The notes below the pieces were generated by a model. It saw only the letters and a program-made list of their open reading frames with translations, had not been told where the DNA came from and did no database searches. A DNA stretch of 14,790 nt. Origin: an uncultured Eubacteriales bacterium. GTDB lineage: Bacteria > Bacillota > Clostridia > Lachnospirales > CAG-274. Shown piece by piece: positions 6,825-12,942 of the stretch (position 1 is the first letter of the stretch; each line of letters starts with the position of its first letter). The stretch covers positions 1-14,790 of the forward strand of contig CABVEG010000012.1 of assembly GCA_902497185.1 (NCBI GenBank), in the 5' to 3' direction. A program made the translations under genes and the position numbers.

Positions 6825-6910
6825 TTTAACAAAAGCTTAATACTTTTTTGTTAAATGTGCATATTTTAAAGTCCAAGTTATGTGCAAGATTAACATATCT
6901 CCCATAACTT
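6825..6910. repeat. Two perfect inverted repeats in the intergenic region
   Basis: In the roughly 260-bp gap between the SLH gene terminator and the 153-residue protein gene, two palindromes stand next to each other. TTTAACAAAA (6825-6834) pairs with TTTTGTTAAA (6846-6855) around an 11-nt loop. AAGTTATG (6875-6882) pairs with CATAACTT (6903-6910) around 20 nt. The core TTTGTTAA occurs a third time at 6733-6740. They lie upstream of the promoter at 6756-6784. I see no open reading frame or known RNA family here. The role could be operators or an unrecognised small RNA. Confidence 0.45.
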
Positions 6911-6941
6911 AAAACCTATACAGCTTAAAAACATCAAAAAA

Positions 6942-6979
6942 ATGGTGTAATTGATTAAAATTTTCATCAATTACACCAT
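6942..6979 (-). terminator. Rho-independent terminator of the cohesin-SLH gene
   Basis: A perfect 14-bp stem, ATGGTGTAATTGAT (6942-6955) with ATCAATTACACCAT (6966-6979), has a 10-base loop. On the minus strand it is followed at once by TTTTTT (6936-6941) and further T-runs. It lies 5 bp past the stop codon at 6985. Confidence 0.93.
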
Positions 6980-6984
6980 AGTAA

Positions 6985-8379
6985 TTACTTACTTATATAT
7001 TCCATAATCTTTGAAATTATTGTTGCAGCCTCTGCTCTTGTTGTATTATCCTTAGGTGCAATACCCTCACCCTTACCATTTACAATACCTGCATCAACCA
7101 TAGCCGCTAAACTTTCTACCGCATAAGGAGAAATTTCTGCCTTATCATTAAACTTATCAAGGATGCCGCTGTCACCTTTAATTTCAGCATCAAGGTTATA
7201 TTCAACAGCCTTCTTTGCCAATATCATCATATCCTGCCTTGTAATAAAACCCTTAGGATTAAATGAACCGTCAGGATTACCTGTAGCAATTCCCATATCC
7301 TTAGCTATTGAGCAGGCATTTGCATAATAAGCTCCGCTTTCAACATCAGTAAATGTACCTGTACCGGCATTTGATATATCTATATCCATACTTCTTAAAA
7401 GCATAATCAGGAAGTCTGCTCTTGTTACATTATTTTGTGGCTTAAATGTACCATCAGGATAACCGTTTATAACACCATTAGTTGCTAAACCAATAATAAA
7501 ATCGTGAGCCCAAAAATCTTCTTCAACATCAGTAAATGAAATTACTGATATAGGTGTTTCAGTATCATTTCCGCCAATTACAACAGCCGTAGTAGCTTCA
7601 ACAGCTGCCTCCGTTGTTGTTGTTACAGATGAAGATGAACCTCCGCCTGAGTCGCCTGATGAACCGGAGCCTCCGCTTGAAGTCTTTGTGGTTGTTTCAA
7701 CAGTTGTTTCCATATTAGCAGTTGTTGTTTCTGTATCAGGCTCAGGATCAACTGAAGAGCCGCCGCCTATTGTCACACTTGTGTTATTAATACTAAAGGA
7801 AAGTTTTTGAGGACCGTTTTCAGCATCATTATATCCACCAAAAACTTCATTCATTGAAATTTCTGATGTGCCCTCTGCTATTGCCTTAAACTTCATTCTA
7901 AGTAAAGTACCTGTACCCTCATAATTTACAGGTACACCATTAACAGAATCATTAATTAAGTTAGCACACTTAATTCTTCCAAGTTCTCCTGCCTTAGTTT
8001 TGCCATCAGCTCTACCAAGATAATCTTCATCACCTGAATTAGGTACAAAATTAATTCTTTCATTTACATGTACAAATGAAAAAACAGAATAATTAACACC
8101 ATTTGAATCAGTATACATAATCAAATCATTAGGTATGTCGTCAACCTCACATTGAAGAGCCTGCAGCTTGGTTGCATCAAAGTCAACATAGCACTGCATA
8201 CTGCTGTAGCCTACAGGATTATCAGTAACCTTAAAGTCTGCATAAAAAATATCGCCAACCTGTACATCACCACTGCTTAATTCACAATCAATGGAAACAG
8301 TTTCCTGACCAAATGCCAGTGACTGAAACGAAAATACCATTGTGGCAGCAAGCATACCTGCCAAAAGTTTTTTCAACAT
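6985..8379 (-). CDS. Exported cohesin-domain protein with three SLH repeats
   Basis: This 464-residue protein has a clear signal peptide (1 to about 25). A cohesin-like domain (about 27-204) includes the YVDFDATKLQAL strand pattern. A low-complexity Thr/Ser/Gly/Glu linker (about 205-278) leads to three SLH repeats (about 282-325, 343-385, 407-452). The repeats carry TRAD, TRQD and TRAE at the wall-polysaccharide-binding positions and NGYPDGTFKP-type turns. SLH repeats attach proteins non-covalently to pyruvylated secondary cell-wall polymer. Cohesins bind dockerin modules. The layout, signal-cohesin-linker-SLH in about 450 residues, resembles the cellulosome anchor OlpA. No dockerin protein or glycoside hydrolase is in the window, so the domain may instead serve another adhesion role. 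The gene is monocistronic, with AGGAGG 8 nt before the ATG, its own promoter and a terminator. Confidence 0.9.
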   Translation of the reverse strand: MLKKLLAGMLAATMVFSFQSLAFGQETVSIDCELSSGDVQVGDIFYADFKVTDNPVGYSSMQCYVDFDATKLQALQCEVDDIPNDLIMYTDSNGVNYSVFSFVHVNERINFVPNSGDEDYLGRADGKTKAGELGRIKCANLINDSVNGVPVNYEGTGTLLRMKFKAIAEGTSEISMNEVFGGYNDAENGPQKLSFSINNTSVTIGGGSSVDPEPDTETTTANMETTVETTTKTSSGGSGSSGDSGGGSSSSVTTTTEAAVEATTAVVIGGNDTETPISVISFTDVEEDFWAHDFIIGLATNGVINGYPDGTFKPQNNVTRADFLIMLLRSMDIDISNAGTGTFTDVESGAYYANACSIAKDMGIATGNPDGSFNPKGFITRQDMMILAKKAVEYNLDAEIKGDSGILDKFNDKAEISPYAVESLAAMVDAGIVNGKGEGIAPKDNTTRAEAATIISKIMEYISK

Positions 8380-8411
8380 AAAAAATACCTCCTAAATAAA
8401 TAATATATTAC

Positions 8412-8440
8412 AGTATAACACAACATTTTATATTTTTCAA
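8412..8440 (-). promoter_or_regulatory. Promoter of the cohesin-SLH gene
   Basis: In the 65-bp gap after the U32 gene the minus strand shows TTGAAA (8435-8440), exactly 17 bp, and TATACT (8412-8417). Five of six -35 bases and five of six -10 bases match sigma-A consensus. The start near 8405 gives a leader of about 25 nt containing the AGGAGG site. Confidence 0.75.
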
Positions 8441-8444
8441 CGGC

Positions 8445-8915
8445 TTATTCCAAAGTAACAGGATTTTCAGCTTCCTTGCGCATCATATCCAACTCCTCAA
8501 CAGTATGAGTAACCTTAAGCTTAATAATCTGCTGTGGATGTGGAGCCTCAATTATTCTCTCTCCCTCATCATTATACATTTCTTCTATAGTCATTTCAAA
8601 AACATCACCATCGTGTCTTAAAAACTCCACCTTATCTCCTACAACAAACTTATTTCTCTGCTCAATGGTTGCAAAGCCTGTTTTGCTGTCATAGTCAAGC
8701 ACCATACCTATAAAGTCATAGGTTCTTATATAAGAGCTTGTGGTATATATCTGCTCCTCCTGATTAGGCTTGCCATAGTAGAAGCCTGTTGTAAAGCCTC
8801 TGTAGCTTGCCTTTGAAACTTCCCTGACATAATATTCCTTTTTGCTTTCATAAAGAGCAGGGTCTTTTAAATAATCATCTATAGCCTCTCTGTAGGCTCT
8901 TATCACAGTGCCCAC
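8445..8915 (-). CDS. C-terminal fragment of a frameshifted U32 peptidase-family (TrhP-like) gene
   Basis: This open frame encodes the C-terminal third of the U32-family protein that begins at 9681. The first coding residues (VGTVIRAYREAIDDYL) are the helix that normally follows the KIEGRMK motif. The rest (about 50-156) is the small beta-barrel-like C-terminal domain (GMVLDYD, KFVVGDKVEFL). The only start available near 8915 is a GTG with no ribosome site, and the frame is open upstream only to about 8930. It is therefore most likely an untranslated remnant, unless ribosomes shift frame. It contains neither the iron-sulfur cysteines nor the substrate domain, so it cannot work alone. See the N-terminal part and the junction entry. 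Confidence 0.8.
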   Translation of the reverse strand: MGTVIRAYREAIDDYLKDPALYESKKEYYVREVSKASYRGFTTGFYYGKPNQEEQIYTTSSYIRTYDFIGMVLDYDSKTGFATIEQRNKFVVGDKVEFLRHDGDVFEMTIEEMYNDEGERIIEAPHPQQIIKLKVTHTVEELDMMRKEAENPVTLE

Positions 8916-9681
8916 ATAAAAACAAGTCTATTTTAAGACTCATAATACCTGCATTAATAAGGTCAGGAATATGCTCAATCATACACAAATCCTTTGAATT
9001 AAAAATATAAGTACCTCTTTCATCTTCGACTATAGGCATATATTCATTAGGTCTTGTTTTTTCGGTTACGTAATACTGCCATCTGCAGGGATGAGAGCAG
9101 GCTCCTTTGTTTGCATCTCTTCCACTTAAATAATTACTTAAAAGGCATCTGCCGCTATAGCTTATACACATTGCACCGTGAACAAAAGCCTCAATTTCCA
9201 AATCTTCAGGTATATTTTCAGATATACCCTTTATTTCATTAATTGAAAGCTCTCTCGCCATAACGATTCTTGTTGCGCCAAGATTTTTCCAGAACAATGC
9301 AGTGTGATAATTTGTGTTGTTAGCCTGTGTACTTATATGGATGTCCATATTGGGTACAGTTTCCCTTGCAACAGCAAATACACCCGGATCAGCAACAAGT
9401 ATCGCATCAACACCAATTTCTTCAAGCTCCTTTAAATAAGAAGGTAAATTTTTGAAATCCTCATTATGGGCAAATATATTGCAGGTAACATAAACCTTTG
9501 CACCATGAGAGTGAGCAAATTCAACTCCCTCCTTCATTTGATCATAGTCAAAGTTTTTAGCTTTTGCCCTTAAGCCGAAACTTGTACCACCTAAATATAC
9601 TGCATCAGCACCATATAAAACAGCAATTTTCAGTTTTTCCAAATCCCCCGCAGGGGCAAGCAATTCAATTTTTTTATTCAT
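8875..9681 (-). CDS. N-terminal part of a frameshifted U32 peptidase-family (TrhP-like tRNA hydroxylation) gene
   Basis: The U32-family proteins TrhP1/TrhP2 (B. subtilis YrrN/YrrO; E. coli YegQ) are needed to make 5-hydroxyuridine at the wobble position of certain tRNAs, using prephenate. This 268-residue frame starts with the family hallmark LLAPAGDLEKLK (7-18). It carries the U32 signature E164 to S182 (EAFVHGAMC...GRCLLS) and four cysteines, C172-x6-C179-x15-C195-x3-C199, the iron-sulfur ligand pattern. Family identity ends at I251 (SLKI). The last 17 residues are out of frame, and the remaining homology continues in another frame to 8445. Joined, the gene would encode about 415 residues, the normal length. 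The start has a GAGG ribosome site inside the end of trmR, 4 bp upstream in the operon. The tRNA role fits the trmR neighbour. The gene is probably inactive. Confidence 0.85.
   Translation of the reverse strand: MNKKIELLAPAGDLEKLKIAVLYGADAVYLGGTSFGLRAKAKNFDYDQMKEGVEFAHSHGAKVYVTCNIFAHNEDFKNLPSYLKELEEIGVDAILVADPGVFAVARETVPNMDIHISTQANNTNYHTALFWKNLGATRIVMARELSINEIKGISENIPEDLEIEAFVHGAMCISYSGRCLLSNYLSGRDANKGACSHPCRWQYYVTEKTRPNEYMPIVEDERGTYIFNSKDLCMIEHIPDLINAGIMSLKIDLFLCGHCDKSLQRGYR
8914..8945 (-). other. Frameshift/deletion junction inside the U32 gene
   Basis: Before the junction the frame reads SLKI and after it FYVGTVIRAYRE in another frame, with only 7 nt between the two. The family normally has about seven residues here (EGRMK plus two, about 21 nt). 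About 14 nt therefore appear to be missing, and with them the conserved GRMK motif. The loss is larger than a typical homopolymer sequencing slip. The size estimate rests on remembered family sequence, not on an alignment. Confidence 0.7.
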
Positions 9682-9685
9682 AGTA

Positions 9686-10336
9686 TCAATCCTCTAGCTT
9701 TTCTATAAGAGCAACCCCGTCACCAACAGTCAGTATGGAAGTTCTCAACTTGCTGTTATGGGTAATTTCCTGTAAAAATTCATTTAATCTTTTATGAATT
9801 GTCCTCTGTCGTCTTGGTATTTCAAAGTAATCCTGTGCTACTCTTCCATCCTGTAAAATATCGTCAGCCATTATTACTCCACCAACCTTAGTAAGCCTTA
9901 AAACTTCCGGCAATATTGTAACATACTGACCCTTTGCCGCATCCATAAACACAAAGTCAAATTTTTCATCCATTGTTGGAAGTATGTCATTTGCATTTCC
10001 CTCTAAAATCGTGATTTTATCCTGAAGATTAAATTTCTTAAAGTTCTCCTTAGCCTTCTCTATCATAAGAGGGTATCTGTCAATAGTTTTTATATATCCG
10101 TCCTCAGGAAGGAATCGTGACATAAAGCTTGCTGAAAAGCCAACAGCCATACCTATTTCAAGTATAGCCTTAGGTCTTTTCAATCCAAGGACGAAGCCTA
10201 AGAGCTTTACAACATCTTTAGGTATAATAGGCAAGCCCTGTTCATAAGCCCATTTTTGCAGTTCACCCAGTTCCCCGTCGCAGTAAGTCTGCATATTGTC
10301 AATATATTCTGCCAAATAATCTTCTACTAAACTCAT
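9686..10336 (-). CDS. trmR: tRNA 5-hydroxyuridine methyltransferase, TrmR (YrrM) type
   Basis: With the ATG at 10336 this is a 216-residue SAM-dependent O-methyltransferase of the class that needs a divalent metal. Motif I is AILEIGMAVGFSA (57-69). Acidic residues D86 (TIDRYP) and D132 (MDAAKGQY) and the pair D158/D159 are placed as SAM and metal ligands. In B. subtilis the homologue YrrM (TrmR) methylates 5-hydroxyuridine 34 to 5-methoxyuridine. The order mltG-this gene-U32 is the same as yrrL-yrrM-yrrN/O, which supports the TrmR call over a generic caffeoyl-CoA-type methyltransferase. The frame extends to a TTG at 10348, but the GGAG of that stretch is the ribosome site for the ATG at 10336, so the shorter form is chosen. 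It starts 13 nt past the mltG stop. Confidence 0.86.
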   Translation of the reverse strand: MSLVEDYLAEYIDNMQTYCDGELGELQKWAYEQGLPIIPKDVVKLLGFVLGLKRPKAILEIGMAVGFSASFMSRFLPEDGYIKTIDRYPLMIEKAKENFKKFNLQDKITILEGNANDILPTMDEKFDFVFMDAAKGQYVTILPEVLRLTKVGGVIMADDILQDGRVAQDYFEIPRRQRTIHKRLNEFLQEITHNSKLRTSILTVGDGVALIEKLED

Positions 10337-10348
10337 TATTATCTCCAA

Positions 10349-11407
10349 CTATTCCAATGTACTTTTGTATTTTTCACTTGCACTTAAGAAGTCGTCATAA
10401 TCAGCAGTAAAATAATGCTGACCTGTTTCACGGTTTTCCACTACATAATATAAATAATTCGTATCAGCAGGCTCTGCTGCCGCTATAAGAGATGCTGCCC
10501 TTGGCGAACAAATAGGTCCTATAGGCAAGCCGTCTACAAAATAAGTATTATGCTGATTTTCATTTTCCAAATCCTTGTATAATACTCTTGTTACTCTCTC
10601 CCCAAGAGAATATATAACTGATGCATCTATTTGAAGTTTCATATTCTCTTTCAGCCTATTGTAAATTACAGATGCTACAACAGGTCTTTCCTCATCATAT
10701 TTTACCTCAGATTCTATAAGAGATGCTATTGTAACAATTTCATCAAGGCTTTTATCGGTTTTACTAACCTTTGAATAAATATCATTTTCAGTACACACCT
10801 TATCAAACTGATTAAGCATTGTATCTACAATATCATGAGGTTTTGTATCCGGCATAAAGTAGTATGTTTCTGGATATAGATAACCCTCTAAAAGGTTTTC
10901 TCTGTCAGGAATATCCTTTATAAAATCATAGCCATATTCCCTGCTGTTTGCTGCCTCCATAAACTGATCAACATTACAAAGCCCTTCTTTTTCCACCAGT
11001 TCAGCTATTTCGCTAAGCCACATACCCTCTTTAACTGTAATATGGATCGAGTTATCCTCAGCATCTCCTCTGTTAAGCTTATCCGTAATAGTATAAAAAT
11101 CAGAACCGCCCTCAAAGGTATAAATGCCAAACTTAAAGCCACTGCCCTCTTCATTGATTTTACACAAAAACTTAAAATGAGCAGCACTGTCAATAACATT
11201 ATTTTCTTCTAGAATTTGAGCAATATCATCTACATTTGAGCCCTCGGGAATATCTACTGTAATGCTTTCACCTGCCGTGCCCCTTCCAATATCTGTTGAC
11301 ATCATTTTAAAAGCTATAAGAGTTAAAATTACTGCCAGTAAAACAACAATTATTAAAGGTAAAATACTTTTCTTTTTTCCTTGTCTTTTTCTTTTTTTAT
11401 TCGCCAT
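10349..11407 (-). CDS. mltG: Endolytic murein transglycosylase MltG (YceG-like)
   Basis: MltG is an inner-membrane lytic transglycosylase that cuts nascent glycan strands and sets their length. This 352-residue protein has a very basic N-terminus (KKRKRQGKKK) and one membrane segment (about 15-35), with the rest outside. A LysM-like region (about 48-130) precedes the YceG domain. That domain shows EGYLYPETYYF (174-184), ASLIESE with the expected catalytic E232 (228-234), LQIDASVIYSLG (258-269) and the GLPIGPI...SLIAAA C-terminal motif. Residues match the E. coli catalytic Glu region. The ATG follows GGAGGT, lies within the end of truA (11-bp overlap) and is thus translationally coupled. The linkage to trmR matches B. 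subtilis yrrL-yrrM. Confidence 0.93.
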   Translation of the reverse strand: MANKKRKRQGKKKSILPLIIVVLLAVILTLIAFKMMSTDIGRGTAGESITVDIPEGSNVDDIAQILEENNVIDSAAHFKFLCKINEEGSGFKFGIYTFEGGSDFYTITDKLNRGDAEDNSIHITVKEGMWLSEIAELVEKEGLCNVDQFMEAANSREYGYDFIKDIPDRENLLEGYLYPETYYFMPDTKPHDIVDTMLNQFDKVCTENDIYSKVSKTDKSLDEIVTIASLIESEVKYDEERPVVASVIYNRLKENMKLQIDASVIYSLGERVTRVLYKDLENENQHNTYFVDGLPIGPICSPRAASLIAAAEPADTNYLYYVVENRETGQHYFTADYDDFLSASEKYKSTLE

Positions 11408-12134
11408 AGTGTACCTCCATTAATGTCAAGCCGTTAGGCGCTAATGTTTTTCCTGCTTTTGTTCTGTCAAGAGATTTAATAATGTCTTCTATTTCATACG
11501 GTTTTATCTTTCCATTGCCAACATATACAAGAGTTCCTGCAATTATTCTTACCATATTGTAAAGGAAACCACTGCCCTTTACCCTTATGCAAATAATATC
11601 ACCTGTTTTTTCTACTTCAAGGCTATAAATCGTCCTTACAGTAGTCTTTGCAGTTGAGCCGCTGGCACAGAAGGCTTTAAAATTATGTTCACCAATAAAA
11701 TATTTACAGGCTTCCTGCATTTTTCCAACATCAAGCTCACCTCTTACAAAATCCGTATATCTGTTAAGTTTAGGGTTTCTAAATTCAGCATTTAGTATTT
11801 TGTATTCATAGGTTTTATCAATTACACTGTACTGAGGATGAAAGCTTTCACTAACCTCTCTGGCTGCTCTTACTACAATGTCGTTGGGAAGAAATGAATT
11901 AATTGCATAGGGCAGCTTTTCAACAGGAATAGTAGTTTCCGCATCAAATACCACTCCCTGAGCCATAGCATGAACTCCCGTGTCTGTACGAGATGCCCCT
12001 CTCACCTCCACCTTTTTTCTAAGAAGTGCCGACAAAGCCTCTTCAATCCTTTGCTGTACAGTAACAAAATCCTTCTGTATTTGCCATCCGTAATATCCGC
12101 TGCCATCATAGGCAACAGTAAGTAAAACCTTCAT
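11397..12134 (-). CDS. truA: tRNA pseudouridine(38-40) synthase TruA
   Basis: TruA isomerises uridines 38, 39 and 40 in the anticodon stem-loop of many tRNAs. The 245-residue length is typical. The catalytic Asp is D51 in RGASRTDTGVHA (45-56). The N-terminal VAYDGSGYYGWQ (8-19) and the KGSGFLYNMVRIIAGTL stretch in the C-terminal half are family hallmarks. The ATG has an AGGAGC ribosome site and lies 2 bp past the ecfT stop. The gene overlaps mltG by 11 bp. The ecfA-ecfT-truA order is common in Firmicutes, usually downstream of ribosomal protein genes. Confidence 0.96.
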   Translation of the reverse strand: MKVLLTVAYDGSGYYGWQIQKDFVTVQQRIEEALSALLRKKVEVRGASRTDTGVHAMAQGVVFDAETTIPVEKLPYAINSFLPNDIVVRAAREVSESFHPQYSVIDKTYEYKILNAEFRNPKLNRYTDFVRGELDVGKMQEACKYFIGEHNFKAFCASGSTAKTTVRTIYSLEVEKTGDIICIRVKGSGFLYNMVRIIAGTLVYVGNGKIKPYEIEDIIKSLDRTKAGKTLAPNGLTLMEVHYGE

Positions 12135-12136
12135 AA

Positions 12137-12940
12137 TTATGCTCCTAAAAATATTCTGGATAAAAGCACAAGTACTGTAATACCCATCACAATTAAATAA
12201 GTAATATAGTCATTTCTGCCATACTCCAGCTTTTTCATCTTAGTTCTGTTTATATCACCACGATAGCATCTTGCCTCCATAGCCATTGCAAGCTCATCTG
12301 CCCTTCTGAAGGCTGACACAAAAAGCGGCACTAAAAGAGGAACCATAGCCCTTGCCTTTGCCATAAGTCCTCCCGTATCAAACTCAGCGCCTCTTGCCAT
12401 TTGTGCCTTTTTGATTTTGTCAAGCTCATCTACAAGGGTTGGTATAAATCTTAATGCTATTGACATCATCATTGCTATTTCGTGGGCAGGCACACCAACT
12501 TTCTTAAAAGGCTTTAACAGTGCTTCAATACCTTCCGTAAGTGAAATAGGCGATGTAACAAGTGTAAGAACAGAGGAGCCTAAAACAAGCATAATAAGCC
12601 TTATACAAAGCCTTATTGAAACAATTACACCGTCAAGTGTAATGTGTATTATACCAAACCCGAAAAGCTCCTTTCCCGTTCTTATGAAAAGCATATTAAG
12701 TACCACAGTAAAGATTATAATAACAATTATGCTTTTAAGACCTGAAAGCATAAGTTTAACAGGTACTTTACAAAGCCTGATCATAAGCAAAAGAAGTAAT
12801 GCGCATAGTCCATAACCTACTATTCCCTTTGCAATAAATATAGCAGCAATATATATAAATGTCGCCATTATTTTTGTTCTGGCATCAAGGCGGTGAATAA
12901 TAGAATCACCCGGATAATATTGTCCTATTGTCAAATTCAT
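12137..12940 (-). CDS. ecfT: Energy-coupling factor transporter transmembrane protein EcfT
   Basis: EcfT is the membrane scaffold that couples ATP hydrolysis by EcfA1/EcfA2 to exchangeable S-components for vitamin or metal uptake. This 267-residue protein has about five to six hydrophobic segments (roughly 25-57, 66-88, 106-130, 198-212, 246-264). Both cytoplasmic coupling motifs are present: ARG at 182-184 (MARGAEFD) and ARC at 223-225 (MEARCYRG). These insert into the ATPase grooves. AAGGAAA precedes the ATG, which lies 2 bp past the stop of the ATPase gene. No S-component gene (ribU, bioY and so on) is in the window. This fits a group II system, in which S-components are encoded elsewhere. 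Confidence 0.95.
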   Translation of the reverse strand: MNLTIGQYYPGDSIIHRLDARTKIMATFIYIAAIFIAKGIVGYGLCALLLLLMIRLCKVPVKLMLSGLKSIIVIIIFTVVLNMLFIRTGKELFGFGIIHITLDGVIVSIRLCIRLIMLVLGSSVLTLVTSPISLTEGIEALLKPFKKVGVPAHEIAMMMSIALRFIPTLVDELDKIKKAQMARGAEFDTGGLMAKARAMVPLLVPLFVSAFRRADELAMAMEARCYRGDINRTKMKKLEYGRNDYITYLIVMGITVLVLLSRIFLGA

Positions 12941-12942
12941 TT

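Noticed and set aside
7610..7770. Repetitive DNA in the middle of the SLH gene.
   Set aside because: It encodes the Thr/Ser/Gly linker. The repetition follows from amino-acid composition and is not a separate repeat element.
10337..10348. TTG start four codons upstream of the chosen TrmR start.
   Set aside because: The GGAG that would lie in this extension is correctly spaced as the ribosome site for the ATG at 10336.
12411..12815. Plus-strand open frame of 134 codons opposite ecfT.
   Set aside because: It mirrors the hydrophobic codons of ecfT, has no ribosome site or promoter, and matches no recognisable family.
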